Shown here: positions 9,051-18,175 of the stretch, in pieces | How positions within the stretch are numbered: the stretch's first letter is position 1 | How the letters are laid out: each line of letters opens with the position of its first letter | Origin: Solirubrobacteraceae bacterium | GTDB lineage: Bacteria > Actinomycetota > Thermoleophilia > Solirubrobacterales > Solirubrobacteraceae | Length of the DNA: 64,000 bases | Assembly: GCA_025934395.1 (NCBI GenBank) | Contig: JAICYC010000004.1 | Span: 1-64,000, forward strand | Direction of reading: 5' to 3' | Position numbers and translations under genes: made by a program | The notes under the pieces: generated by a model | Seen by the model: only the letters and a program-made list of their open reading frames with translations | Database searches by the model: none | What the model was told of the DNA's origin: nothing

Positions 9051-9749
9051 ATGCGACTCGTGAAGTACCTCGCCCACGCCGGCGCCGCCTCGCGGCGCGC
9101 TGCCGAGCAGATGATCGCCGCGGGGCGGGTGACGGTGGACGGGGCGCCGGCGAGCGATCCCGCGCTCGACGTGGACGAGCGCTCGCGCGTGCAGCTCGAC
9201 GGCCGGCCGCTGCCCGGGCCCGAGCCCAGGGCGGTGTACGCGGTGAACAAGCCCGTGGGCGTCCTCTCCACCGCGCGCGACACGCACGGGCGTACGACGG
9301 TCGTCGCGCTGGTGCCAGACAGCGGGCTGCGGCTCTACCCCGTGGGCCGTCTCGACGCGGACAGCAGCGGGCTGATCCTCCTCACCAACGACGGCGAGCT
9401 GGCGAACCGGCTGACGCACCCCCGCTACGAGGTCCCCAAGACCTACCGGGTGCGCGTGGCGGGCGGACCGGTCGGCGATGCTGCGCTCGCGCGTCTCCGC
9501 GACGGCGTCGCGCTGGACGACGGGCCGACCTCTCCCGCGCGCGTGCGGCGGGTCGCGCCGGACCGGCTGGAGATCACGATCCACGAGGGCCGCAACCGGC
9601 AGGTGCGGCGCATGTGCGAGGCGGTCGGGCACCGCGTGCTGGAGCTCGAGCGGATCGCGTTCGGGTCGCTGAAGCTCGGCTCGCTCGCCCCCGGCGAGCA
9701 CCGGCGCCTTTGCGCGCAGGAGGTCGAGGGCCTGCGCGCGCCGCTCTGA
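9051..9749 (+). CDS. rluB: RluB-family 23S rRNA pseudouridine synthase
   Basis: Converts a uridine in 23S rRNA (U2605-type site) to pseudouridine. An N-terminal S4-like RNA-binding domain (MRLVKYLAHAGAASRRAAEQMI, residues 1-50) precedes the synthase domain with the catalytic-Asp motif GRLDADSSGLILLTNDG and the RluB/E/F signature IHEGRNRQVRRM. ATG 9051 (232 aa) is preferred because the S4 domain begins right there; ATG 9015 is the only other plausible in-frame start. A TATGGT hexamer at 9014-9019 sits 8 nt before an out-of-frame ATG (9028) that would open a 11-residue ORF overlapping this start; see findings. Confidence 0.93.
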   Translation: MRLVKYLAHAGAASRRAAEQMIAAGRVTVDGAPASDPALDVDERSRVQLDGRPLPGPEPRAVYAVNKPVGVLSTARDTHGRTTVVALVPDSGLRLYPVGRLDADSSGLILLTNDGELANRLTHPRYEVPKTYRVRVAGGPVGDAALARLRDGVALDDGPTSPARVRRVAPDRLEITIHEGRNRQVRRMCEAVGHRVLELERIAFGSLKLGSLAPGEHRRLCAQEVEGLRAPL

Positions 9750-9755
9750 GAGAAT
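9750..9755 (+). promoter_or_regulatory. -10-like GAGAAT for aroH (leaderless spacing)
   Basis: GAGAAT ends exactly 6 nt before the ATG at 9762 and begins right after the rluB stop. The sequence between is cgcgcg with no Shine-Dalgarno, so a leaderless mRNA is the simplest reading. Confidence 0.45.
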
Positions 9756-9761
9756 CGCGCG

Positions 9762-10127
9762 ATGCGACTGTTCGCACTGCGGGGCGCGGTCAGCGTCGAG
9801 GAGAACGACGCCCCGCAAATCCTCGAGGCCACCGCCACCTTGATGCGGGAGATCATGGAGCGCAACGCGCTCTCGCCGGAGGACGTGGTGTCCTGCATCT
9901 TCACCGCCACCGACGACCTCAACGCGGAGTTCCCCGCCGTCGCGGCGCGCGAACTCGGCTTCGGCGCGGTGCCGCTGCTGTGCGCGCGCGAGCTGCCCGT
10001 CCCCGGCTCGATGCACGGGGTGATCCGCGTGCTGATCCACTATCACGGCGCCGAGCACCACTCCCCGACCCACGTGTACCTCGGCCGCGCGACCGCGCTG
10101 CGTGCCGACCTCAACGCCGCGCAGTAG
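9762..10127 (+). CDS. aroH: Chorismate mutase, AroH type
   Basis: Monofunctional chorismate mutase of the trimeric AroH class, converting chorismate to prephenate, the first committed step to Phe and Tyr. The 121-residue product matches the class length and shows LRGAVSVEENDAPQILEAT at the N terminus (active-site Arg), VVSCIFTATDDLNAEFPAVAAR and the ARELPVPGSM strand. It is distinct from the helical AroQ class. It heads the aromatic block with a hisC-type aminotransferase, DAHP synthases, tyrA and aroA downstream. Confidence 0.95.
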   Translation: MRLFALRGAVSVEENDAPQILEATATLMREIMERNALSPEDVVSCIFTATDDLNAEFPAVAARELGFGAVPLLCARELPVPGSMHGVIRVLIHYHGAEHHSPTHVYLGRATALRADLNAAQ

Positions 10128-10138
10128 CGCGGGCACGG

Positions 10139-10144
10139 CAGAAT
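10139..10144 (+). promoter_or_regulatory. -10-like CAGAAT for the aminotransferase (leaderless spacing)
   Basis: CAGAAT ends exactly 6 nt before ATG 10151; the gap aggccg has no Shine-Dalgarno. Same geometry as aroH, der, rpmB, scpA and ffh. Confidence 0.45.
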
Positions 10145-10150
10145 AGGCCG

Positions 10151-11230
10151 ATGGCGATCGAGTTCTCGGAGCGGATCGGCAGGATCCCCGTGTATCCCGC
10201 CGCGGGCGGCTACGCCCGGGAGGACCTCGTCAAGCTCGCCAGCAACGAGTCGCCGTTCGCACCGCTGCCGGCTGTCCGGGAGGCCGTCGAGGCGGCGCTC
10301 GGGAGCCTCAACCGCTACCCGGACCCGACCAGCTCGGCGCTGCGCGCGCGGCTCGCCAACCGGTACGGCGTCCCGGCCCTACGGATCGCGATCGGGAACG
10401 GCTCCTGCGACATCCTGCTCGCCGCCGGCGAGGCGCTGCTCGAGCCCGGCGCGGAGCTCGTGTACGCGTGGCCGTCGTTCTCGGTGTATCCGCACCTGAG
10501 CGCCGCCTCGGGCGCGCGGGCGATCACGGTCCCGCTGGACGAGCGCGAATGCCACGACCTCCCGGCGATGCTGCGCGAGATCACGGTGGCGACGCGCCTT
10601 GCGATCGTGTGCAACCCGAACAACCCCACGAGCACCGCCGTCGCATTCGCCGAGATCGAGGGCTTCCTCGACGAGGTCCCTCCGCACGTGTGCGTGATCC
10701 TCGACGAGGCGTACTGCGACTTCAACGTGCTCGACGACCCCGACGCGACGCTCGAGCTGCTGCCGCGCCACCCGAACCTCGTGCTGCTGCGCACGTTCTC
10801 GAAGGTCCACGGGCTGTGCGGGCTGCGCGTCGGGTTCGCGCTGTGCGGCTCCGAGGAGCTGCCGCGCGCGCTCGACCAGGTGCGCCAGCCCTTCTTCTGC
10901 AACGCGCTCGCACAGGCCGCAGCGACCGAGGCGCTCGCGCACGAGGACGCGGTGATCGACCGTGTCACCCGCACGATCGCGGAGCGCATCTCGATGGACG
11001 AGCGCCTGCAGGCGCTCGGGCTGCAGGTCGCCGAGTCGCAGGCGAACTTCTGCTGGGTGAAGCTCGGACAGGAGCGCGAGGAGCAGCAGATCCTCGCCGG
11101 GCTCGCCGAGCGCGGCGTGCTCGTCAGGGGCGGCACCGCGCTCGGCAGCGAGGTCCCGGCGATGCGCGTCACCTACGGCCTGCCGCAGGAGAACGAGCGC
11201 TTCCTGCAGGCGCTCGCCGAGCTGCTCTGA
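10151..11230 (+). CDS. hisC: HisC-family aminotransferase (histidinol-phosphate/aromatic)
   Basis: Fold-type I PLP aminotransferase of the HisC subfamily, 359 residues. Visible: LASNESPFAP at the N terminus, CNPNNPTS, ILDEAYCDF (PLP-contacting Asp/Tyr), the Schiff-base lysine in RTFSKVHGLCGLRVGF and the C-terminal MRVTYGLPQEN. HisC enzymes act on histidinol phosphate but many also transaminate phenylpyruvate or 4-hydroxyphenylpyruvate. Its position between chorismate mutase and the DAHP synthases, with no other his gene in view, suggests an aromatic aminotransferase role here. The symbol denotes the family; the substrate is inferred. Confidence 0.85.
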   Translation: MAIEFSERIGRIPVYPAAGGYAREDLVKLASNESPFAPLPAVREAVEAALGSLNRYPDPTSSALRARLANRYGVPALRIAIGNGSCDILLAAGEALLEPGAELVYAWPSFSVYPHLSAASGARAITVPLDERECHDLPAMLREITVATRLAIVCNPNNPTSTAVAFAEIEGFLDEVPPHVCVILDEAYCDFNVLDDPDATLELLPRHPNLVLLRTFSKVHGLCGLRVGFALCGSEELPRALDQVRQPFFCNALAQAAATEALAHEDAVIDRVTRTIAERISMDERLQALGLQVAESQANFCWVKLGQEREEQQILAGLAERGVLVRGGTALGSEVPAMRVTYGLPQENERFLQALAELL

Positions 11231-11251
11231 GCGGCGCGGCCGTCACAGCCC

Positions 11252-11280
11252 TTTACCGCGGCGGCGCCGTCTGCTACAAA
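11252..11280 (+). promoter_or_regulatory. Candidate promoter of the aromatic attenuator operon
   Basis: TTTACC (11252-11257) and TACAAA (11275-11280) are separated by 17 bp, each matching four of six sigma-70-type consensus bases. Transcription would start near 11286-11288, very close to the leader-peptide GGAG and ATG. Unlike the single-hexamer promoters elsewhere in the window, this one has a plausible -35 element. Confidence 0.4.
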
Positions 11281-11294
11281 CATCCGGAGCGACC

Positions 11295-11375
11295 ATGAGT
11301 CGACCGGCAGCCAGAATCGAGCAGCACCTCGCGCCAGTCACCTGGTCGTATCGCTACGCCTGGCGATTTAGCTAG
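11295..11375 (+). CDS. Aromatic leader peptide (attenuator of the DAHP synthase operon)
   Basis: A 26-codon ORF too short for the track. It starts with ATG 5 nt after a GGAG Shine-Dalgarno and ends TAG. Its last twelve residues are VTWSYRYAWRFS: two Trp, two Tyr and one Phe, the three end products of the pathway encoded downstream. Its codons (AGT, CGA, GCA, AGA, TAT, TTT) are unlike the GC-ending codons of real proteins nearby, as is usual for peptides made only to sense ribosome stalling. It lies in the 313-bp gap between the aminotransferase and the first DAHP synthase, the largest gene-free gap in the window. Hairpins that could compete with one another begin inside its aromatic codons. 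Function is inferred; the ORF, codons and pairings are seen directly. Confidence 0.8.
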   Translation: MSRPAARIEQHLAPVTWSYRYAWRFS

Positions 11376-11417
11376 GCGCTCCGGTCTGCGCCCGGCGTGA
11401 GCGGGCGCTCGCAGACC
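11357..11417 (+). promoter_or_regulatory. Transcription attenuator with mutually exclusive hairpins
   Basis: Four segments can be read. Segment 1 CGCCT (11357-11361, inside the Tyr-Ala-Trp codons) pairs with segment 2 AGGCG (11374-11378, at the leader stop codon). Segment 2, as GGCGC (11375-11379), can instead pair with segment 3 GCGCC (11388-11392). Segment 3, as GGTCTGCGCCCG (from 11383), pairs with segment 4 ending in AGACC (11417) in a 12-bp stem with a 4-nt bulge. A ribosome stalled on aromatic codons would mask segment 1 and favour 2:3; a ribosome reaching the stop would mask segment 2 and allow 3:4. No U-tract follows, so termination could be U-less, Rho-assisted or replaced by another mechanism. 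A further small hairpin (GGTCC/GGACC, 11424-11443) follows. The rest of the gap to 11543 shows only the AAAGGA Shine-Dalgarno of the next gene. Confidence 0.7.
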
Positions 11418-11543
11418 GCACCGGGTCCATGCCGCATCGGACCAAGCGCCACCCGAACGGGCGCATCGCGCCTCCTCACGGCCCACCGCGCGGGGGCACA
11501 GCACCGCAACACCACGCCGAGGCGTCAGTGAAAGGATGAGTCG

Positions 11544-12585
11544 ATGATGATCGTGATGAGAGAGACCGCGACCGAGGAGGAGGTGGACGCGGTCATCGCC
11601 AAGATCGAGCGAGCGGGCGCGCGCGCCCACCGCATCAAAGGCGCGCGCCTGAACGTGATCGGGGCGATCGGGGACGTCGAGCAGGACGTCAGCGTGGAAA
11701 GCCTCGGGCTCGAGGGCCAGCCGGGGGTCGACCGCGTGATGCCGATCCTCAAGCCCTACAAGCTCGCCTCCTCGGAGATGACACACGGGCATCCGACGGT
11801 GCTCGAGATCGGCGGACGCAAGGTCGGCGGCGAGAGCTTCGCGCTGATCGCGGGGCCGTGCACCGTGGAGTCGCGCGGCCAGACGCTCGACACCGCGCGC
11901 GCGGTCAAGGAGGCGGGCGCGGCTCTGTTCCGGGGCGGCGCGTACAAGCCGCGCACCTCGCCGTACGCGTTCCAGGGCCTGGGTCGCGACGGCCTGCGGC
12001 TGCTGGCCGAGGCCAAGGCAGAGACCGGCATGCCGATCGTCACCGAGCTGATGGACATGCGTGACATCGACGCTGTGCTCGAGGTGGCCGACGTCGTCCA
12101 GATCGGCGCGCGCAACATGCAGAACTACCCGCTGCTGGCGGAGATCGGGCGCTGCGGCATCCCGGCGCTGCTGAAGCGCGGCCTGTCCTCGACGCTCGAC
12201 GAGCTGCTGATGGCGGCGGAGTACATCCTGAAGGAGGGCAACCCCAACGTGATGCTGTGCGAGCGCGGGATCCGCACGTTCGAGACCGCGTACCGCTTCA
12301 CGCTCGACCTGATGGCGGTCCCGGTGCTCAAGGAGCTCAGCCACCTGCCCGTGATCGTCGACCCCAGCCACGCCGCCGGGCGCCGCGACCTCGTGGGCCC
12401 GCTGTCGCTCGCCGCCGCGGCGGTCGGAGCGGACGGGATCATCGTGGAGGTCCACCCCAACCCCGAGGAGGCCGTCTGCGATGGGCCCCAGGCACTGCGC
12501 GCGGGGGAGTTCGCGGCGTTCTCGGCGGCGGTCGAGCAGGCGGCTGCGCTCGCGGGGAAGGCGCTCAGCGGAAGGGAGCCGGCGC

Positions 12586-12593
<8 letters not shown>
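11544..12593 (+). CDS. aroF: 3-deoxy-7-phosphoheptulonate synthase, type I-beta with N-terminal regulatory domain
   Basis: First enzyme of the shikimate pathway: condenses phosphoenolpyruvate and erythrose 4-phosphate to DAHP. The 349-residue protein has an N-terminal ferredoxin-like/ACT-type domain (about residues 1-70), typical of allosterically inhibited I-beta enzymes, then the (beta/alpha)8 barrel with [41 protein letters not shown] and the metal-site regions [10 protein letters not shown] and [12 protein letters not shown] 11544 follows AAAGGA by 7 nt. It is the first gene behind the attenuator and overlaps the second DAHP synthase by 8 nt. Confidence 0.95.
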
Positions 12594-13677
<1,084 letters not shown>

Positions 13678-13696
13678 GCGGCCACGCGCCGATCGC

Positions 13697-14782
13697 ATGC
13701 GGATAGCGGTCGTGGGGGTCGGGCTGATCGGCGGCTCGATCGGCCTCGCTGCGCGCGCGCGGACGGACGCTCGCGTGTGCGGCTACGACCCGGACCCCGG
13801 GGTGCGCGAGCGCGCGCTCGCGCTGGGCGCGATCGACGCGGCGGCCGAGGACGTGGCCGGCGCCGTGGCGGACGCTGAGGTGGCGTTCGTCGCAGCGCCC
13901 GTCGGCGCGCTGCCCGAGATGGTCGCTCTCGCGCTCGCCGCCGCGCCCGCCGACTGCGTGGTCAGCGACGTCGGCTCCACCAAGCGCGTGGTCGCCGATG
14001 CGTGCACGGACGAGCGCTTCGTCGGCGGACACCCGCTCGCGGGCCTGGAGACGGCGGGGGTCGAGCACGCCCGCGCCGACCTGTTCGACGGCGCCACCTG
14101 GTATCTCACCCCGGCGGAGGGCCGCACCGCGGGCGTGCTCTACGAGCGGCTCCACCGGCTGCTCGGCGCGCTCGGCGCCCGCCCGACCGCGATCGACCCG
14201 GAGGCCCACGACCGGGTGATGGCGTGCGTCTCGCACCTGCCCCACGTGCTCGCGAACGTGCTCGCGGCCCAGGCCACCGGCGTGCTCGGCGGACAGGACG
14301 GCGGCGAGAGCGCCGTGCAGCTGCCCGCCGTCGGGCCGAGCTTTCGCGACGCCACCCGGGTCGCGGGTGCCAACAGCGCGATCTGGACCGACATCTACCG
14401 CGCGAACGCCGGCGCGCTCCTCGACGCGATCGGCGAGCTCGATGCGCGGCTCGCACAGGTGCGCACGTGGCTCACCGACGATGACGGCGATGCGCTCACC
14501 GCGTGGAACGACGCGGCGCGGGCAGACCGCGACGCGCTGCTCGGGCAGGGCGCCACCGGCGGCACCCTCCGCGAGCTGCGCGCGTCGGTGCCCAACCGCC
14601 CGGGCGTCGTGGCCGACATCGCGCTCGCCCTCGGCCGCGCGGGTGTGAACATCGACGACATGGCGCTCGCTCCGTCCCGCGACAACCGGCAGGGAGTGGT
14701 GTCCCTGTGGGTCGGCGCCGACCAGGCCGAGCGCGCACGCGAGCTGATCGCCGAGCTGGGCTTTCCCGTGGTGGCGGCGTGA
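13697..14782 (+). CDS. tyrA: Prephenate dehydrogenase with ACT domain
   Basis: NAD(P)-dependent enzyme converting prephenate to 4-hydroxyphenylpyruvate for tyrosine. The 361-residue protein opens with the Rossmann motif VVGVGLIGGSIGLAAR, has GGHPLAGLETAGVEHA and HDRVMACVSHLPHVLAN in the catalytic part, and ends with an ACT domain (about residues 290-361, beginning LRELRASVPNRPGVVADIA), a common site of tyrosine feedback. It lies 19 nt after the second DAHP synthase and overlaps aroA by 4 nt (GTGA), so it belongs to the attenuated operon. Confidence 0.95.
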   Translation: MRIAVVGVGLIGGSIGLAARARTDARVCGYDPDPGVRERALALGAIDAAAEDVAGAVADAEVAFVAAPVGALPEMVALALAAAPADCVVSDVGSTKRVVADACTDERFVGGHPLAGLETAGVEHARADLFDGATWYLTPAEGRTAGVLYERLHRLLGALGARPTAIDPEAHDRVMACVSHLPHVLANVLAAQATGVLGGQDGGESAVQLPAVGPSFRDATRVAGANSAIWTDIYRANAGALLDAIGELDARLAQVRTWLTDDDGDALTAWNDAARADRDALLGQGATGGTLRELRASVPNRPGVVADIALALGRAGVNIDDMALAPSRDNRQGVVSLWVGADQAERARELIAELGFPVVAA

Positions 14783-16074
14783 GCGTGCGCTTCGAGCCGG
14801 CCGCGCCGCTCGAAGGCACCGTCCGTGCACCTGCGGACAAGTCGATCTCGCATCGCACCGCACTGCTCGGCGCGATGTCCTCCGAGCCGGTGCGGATCGA
14901 GGGCTACCTCCTCGCGGGCGACACGATCTCGACGCTGGAGGCCGTGCAGGCCCTGGGCGCGCTCGTGGAGCGCCGGGACGGGGAGGTCGTCGTGCGCGGC
15001 ACCGGCCTGCGCGAGGCGCGCGAGCCCGACCACGCAATCGACGTGGGCAACGCGGGCACGCTGCTGCGGCTGCTGCCCGGCTGGCTCGCCGCGCAGCAGG
15101 GGCGCACGTTCACGCTCGACGGCGACGAGTCGATCCGCCGCCGGCCCGTCGACCGCATCGCCGAGCCGCTGCGCCGCATGGGCGCCGATCTGCAGGCGCG
15201 CGCGGGCCGGCTGCCACCGCTGGTGGTCAACGGCGCGCACCTGCACGGGTTCGACCACGAGCTGGAGGTGGCGAGCGCACAGGTGAAGTCCTGCATCCTG
15301 CTCGCCGCGTTGGCCGCGGACGGCGCCACCGACGTCACCGAGCCCGCTCGCAGCCGCGACCACACCGAGCGGATGCTCCTTCGCGCGGGCGTGCAGGTCT
15401 CGCGCGAGGGCACGCGCATCTCGGTGCTGAACGCAGACGAGATCCAGCTCCCGAGCATGCGCGTCCCCGGCGACATCAGCTCCGCGGCGTTCATGATCGC
15501 CGCGGGCGTGCTCGTGCCGGGCTCGAGGCTGCTCGTCGCCGACGTTGGCGTGAACTGGACGCGCACCGGGTTCCTGCGCATCGTGCGGCGCATGCGCGGG
15601 ATCGTGCTGGGTGATCTGGAGGAGCACAGCGAGAGGATCGTGCCCGAGGAGCCCGTGAGCGACCTCGACGTCGCCCACGGCGCGCTGGAGGGCACGGTCG
15701 TGGAGGCCGCCGAGGTGCCGCTCGCGATCGATGAGCTGCCGCTGGTGGCGCTGCTCGGATGCTTCGCCGAGGGCGAGACGATCGTGCGCGGCGCCGAGGA
15801 GCTGCGGGTGAAGGAGTCCGACCGGATCGCCGCTGTCGTCGATGGCCTGCGCGCGCTCGGCGGCGACATCGAGGCCACCCCCGACGGCTTCGCCGTGCGT
15901 GGCACGGGTGGCCTCGCCGGCGGCGTGATCGACTCGCGCGGCGACCACCGGATCGCGATGATGGGCGCCGTCGCGGGGCTCGCCTCGCGGGAGGGCGTCG
16001 AGGTGCTCGGGATGGAGGCCGCCGAGATCTCGTACCCGCGCTTCACCGAGGACCTCGCCGCGCTGGCCGCATGA
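14779..16074 (+). CDS. aroA: 3-phosphoshikimate 1-carboxyvinyltransferase (EPSP synthase)
   Basis: Sixth shikimate step: transfers enolpyruvyl from PEP to shikimate 3-phosphate. Start GTG 14779 overlaps the tyrA stop, giving 431 residues. Conserved blocks: APADKSISHRTALLGAM (substrate and PEP contacts), VGNAGTLLRLLPGWLA, DGDESIRRRPVDRIAEPL, SAQVKSCILLAAL, LRVKESDRIAAV and GDHRIAMMGAVAGL. The GNAGT motif with the following LLRL is of the ordinary bacterial type. The gene is followed after 10 nt by cmk, a frequent aroA-cmk pairing. Confidence 0.97.
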   Translation: MSVRFEPAAPLEGTVRAPADKSISHRTALLGAMSSEPVRIEGYLLAGDTISTLEAVQALGALVERRDGEVVVRGTGLREAREPDHAIDVGNAGTLLRLLPGWLAAQQGRTFTLDGDESIRRRPVDRIAEPLRRMGADLQARAGRLPPLVVNGAHLHGFDHELEVASAQVKSCILLAALAADGATDVTEPARSRDHTERMLLRAGVQVSREGTRISVLNADEIQLPSMRVPGDISSAAFMIAAGVLVPGSRLLVADVGVNWTRTGFLRIVRRMRGIVLGDLEEHSERIVPEEPVSDLDVAHGALEGTVVEAAEVPLAIDELPLVALLGCFAEGETIVRGAEELRVKESDRIAAVVDGLRALGGDIEATPDGFAVRGTGGLAGGVIDSRGDHRIAMMGAVAGLASREGVEVLGMEAAEISYPRFTEDLAALAA

Positions 16075-16084
16075 GCGCCGGGCG

Positions 16085-16723
16085 ATGGTGATCGCGATCG
16101 ACGGGCCCGCCGGGGCGGGCAAGTCCACGGTGGCGCGCGCCCTCGCGGCGCGGCTCGGGTTCACCTATCTCGACAGCGGGGCGATGTACCGGGCGGTGGG
16201 GATGCTCGCGCTGCGCGACCCCGCCGCCGATCCCGGGGCGCTCGCGCGGAGCGCCCGGATCGAGCTCGCCGCGGCGGGAACGGACGCTCCGAGGGTGCTG
16301 CTCGACGGCATCGACGTGACGGGGGAGATCCGCACGCCGGAGGTCAGCGAGGCCGCCTCGCGCGTCGCGGCGCTGCCGGAAGTGCGGGCGGCGCTCGTCG
16401 CGAGGCAGCGCGAGCTGCTGGCGGCCGGCGACTGGGTGGCCGAGGGCCGCGACATCGGCACGGTGGTCGCGCCGGACGCCGAGCTCAAGGTGTACCTGGA
16501 CGCCGACCCCGATGAGCGCGCCCGGCGGCGCGCGCGCGAGCTGGGGGTCGATCAGGCGGGCGTGCGCGCCGAGCAGTCGCTGCGTGACGAGCGCGACCGC
16601 AGCCGCGAGCAGAGCCCCCTGCGGGCACCGGATGGCGCGGTGATCCTCGACACGACCTCGCTCGATGTGGAGGGAGCCGTCGACGCGCTGGAGCGGCTGA
16701 CGCCGCGGGGCCGGGGGGGCTAG
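16085..16723 (+). CDS. cmk: Cytidylate kinase
   Basis: Phosphorylates CMP/dCMP to the diphosphate. The 212-residue product starts directly with the P-loop [23 protein letters not shown] and has [34 protein letters not shown] and [14 protein letters not shown], all standard. It lies 10 nt downstream of aroA, so it is probably the last gene of the aromatic operon before the separate der promoter. Confidence 0.97.
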   Translation: MVIAIDGPAGAGKSTVARALAARLGFTYLDSGAMYRAVGMLALRDPAADPGALARSARIELAAAGTDAPRVLLDGIDVTGEIRTPEVSEAASRVAALPEVRAALVARQRELLAAGDWVAEGRDIGTVVAPDAELKVYLDADPDERARRRARELGVDQAGVRAEQSLRDERDRSREQSPLRAPDGAVILDTTSLDVEGAVDALERLTPRGRGG

Positions 16724-16760
16724 CGCGGCGTCGCATCCGGACGGCGCGTCCGCGCGCGGG

Positions 16761-16766
16761 CATACT
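16761..16766 (+). promoter_or_regulatory. -10-like CATACT for der (leaderless spacing)
   Basis: CATACT lies exactly 6 nt before ATG 16773 in an otherwise GC-only stretch; the gap ggcgcg contains no Shine-Dalgarno. Confidence 0.5.
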
Positions 16767-16772
16767 GGCGCG

Positions 16773-18125
16773 ATGAAGGTCGCCGTCGTCGGCTATCCCA
16801 ACGTGGGAAAGTCCTCCCTGATCAACCGCCTCTCGGGCAGCCGGGGGGCGGTCGTCCACGAGCGCCCCGGTGTGACCCGCGACCGGCACGAGATCGGGTG
16901 CGAGTGGAACGGCCGGCGCTTCACGCTGATCGACACCGGCGGTGTGGACTTCGAGGACCCCGATCCGCTAGCCGGCTCGATCCGCGACCAGGCGCGCGCC
17001 GGTCTGGCGGATGCCGAGGTGGCGGTGCTCGTCGTCGACGCGCGCGCGGGGGTGCGCCCGGGCGATGAGGAGATCGCCGACCTGCTGCGCCGCTCCGACG
17101 TGCCGGTGCTGGTTGCGGCGAACAAGTGCGACAGCGTCGGCGAGATCCCGCTTGCGTCCGAGTTCCACAAGCTCGGGCTGGGGGAGCCGCGTCCGGTCTC
17201 CGCCACCCAGGGCCTCGGGTCGGGCGACCTGCTCGACGCGATCGTGGCCGCGCTTCCGGCCGGCGAGCAGGAGGAGCGCGCGCAGGCGATAGCGCTCGCC
17301 GTGATCGGCCGGCCCAACGTGGGGAAGTCCTCGCTCGTGAACCGCTTCCTCGGCGAGCAGCGGGTGATCGTCTCCGAGCTCGCGGGCACCACGCGCGATG
17401 CGATCGACGTTCCGCTCGAGGTCGATGGACGCGAGCTGGTGCTGATCGACACCGCGGGGCTCCGTCGCCAGGCGAAGGTGGCCGACGCGGTCGAGTACTA
17501 CACCTCGCTGCGCTCCCAGCGCGCCGCCGAGCGCGCCGACGTGGCGCTCGTCGTCTGCGACGCGTGCGACGGCGTCACCGCGCAGGATCTGCGCGTCGCC
17601 GAGATGGCGATGAAGGCGGGCTGCGCCACCGCGCTGGTTCTGAACAAGTGGGATCTGCAGGAGGTCCGCGAGCAGGCCGGCGAGCGGCGCCTGGACCTCG
17701 GCCACGAGCGCGGCCGCGTCGCGCAGAAGCTGCGGCTGCGCCCGCGGGTGCTGACGGCGAGCGCGAAGACCGGCCGCCACGTGCATCGCCTGCTCGCCGA
17801 GGCGATCGCGCTCGGCGACCGCATGTCCGGACGGATCCCCACACCCGAGCTCAACCGCTTCCTCTCGGAGGTGGTGCAGGCCCGCCAGCCGCCGCTCGCC
17901 GCCTCGGGACGGGGCCCACAGCGGCGCCTGAAGATGCTCTACATGACCCAGATCGACGCCTCACCGCCGCGGTTCGCGATCCAGGTGAACTCCCGAACGC
18001 GCGTCAGGCGCGACTACGCCTACTTCATCGAGAACCGCCTGCGGGCGCGCTATTCGCTGGACGGCGTGCCGCTGGTGATCGACTTCGTCGAGCGCGGGCA
18101 GCGCAAGAACGCACGCGCCGCATAG
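16773..18125 (+). CDS. der: Ribosome-assembly GTPase Der (EngA)
   Basis: Double-GTPase needed for 50S subunit maturation. The 450-residue protein has two G domains, each with a full motif set: [10 protein letters not shown] and NKCD in the first, [10 protein letters not shown] (around residue 178), DTAGLRRQ and NKWD in the second. The C-terminal KH-like domain ([20 protein letters not shown]) follows. Length and order are typical. It has its own -10-like element and sits between the aromatic operon and metK. Confidence 0.97.
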   Translation: MKVAVVGYPNVGKSSLINRLSGSRGAVVHERPGVTRDRHEIGCEWNGRRFTLIDTGGVDFEDPDPLAGSIRDQARAGLADAEVAVLVVDARAGVRPGDEEIADLLRRSDVPVLVAANKCDSVGEIPLASEFHKLGLGEPRPVSATQGLGSGDLLDAIVAALPAGEQEERAQAIALAVIGRPNVGKSSLVNRFLGEQRVIVSELAGTTRDAIDVPLEVDGRELVLIDTAGLRRQAKVADAVEYYTSLRSQRAAERADVALVVCDACDGVTAQDLRVAEMAMKAGCATALVLNKWDLQEVREQAGERRLDLGHERGRVAQKLRLRPRVLTASAKTGRHVHRLLAEAIALGDRMSGRIPTPELNRFLSEVVQARQPPLAASGRGPQRRLKMLYMTQIDASPPRFAIQVNSRTRVRRDYAYFIENRLRARYSLDGVPLVIDFVERGQRKNARAA

Positions 18126-18128
18126 ACT
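18123..18128 (+). promoter_or_regulatory. -10-like TAGACT upstream of metK
   Basis: TAGACT begins at the der stop codon and lies 47 nt before the metK ATG, implying a short leader of about 40 nt. The leader contains CCTGGAGTC 13-20 nt before the ATG, a distant possible Shine-Dalgarno; I see no SAM riboswitch. Confidence 0.35.
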
Positions 18129-18175
18129 TCTGCGTCTTTTCCGCATCCGCGAACCTGGAGTCGACACACCACGCC

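Noticed and set aside
18126-18175. SAM riboswitch upstream of metK
   Set aside because: Fifty bases with no aptamer-like helices; only a -10-like hexamer and a possible weak Shine-Dalgarno.
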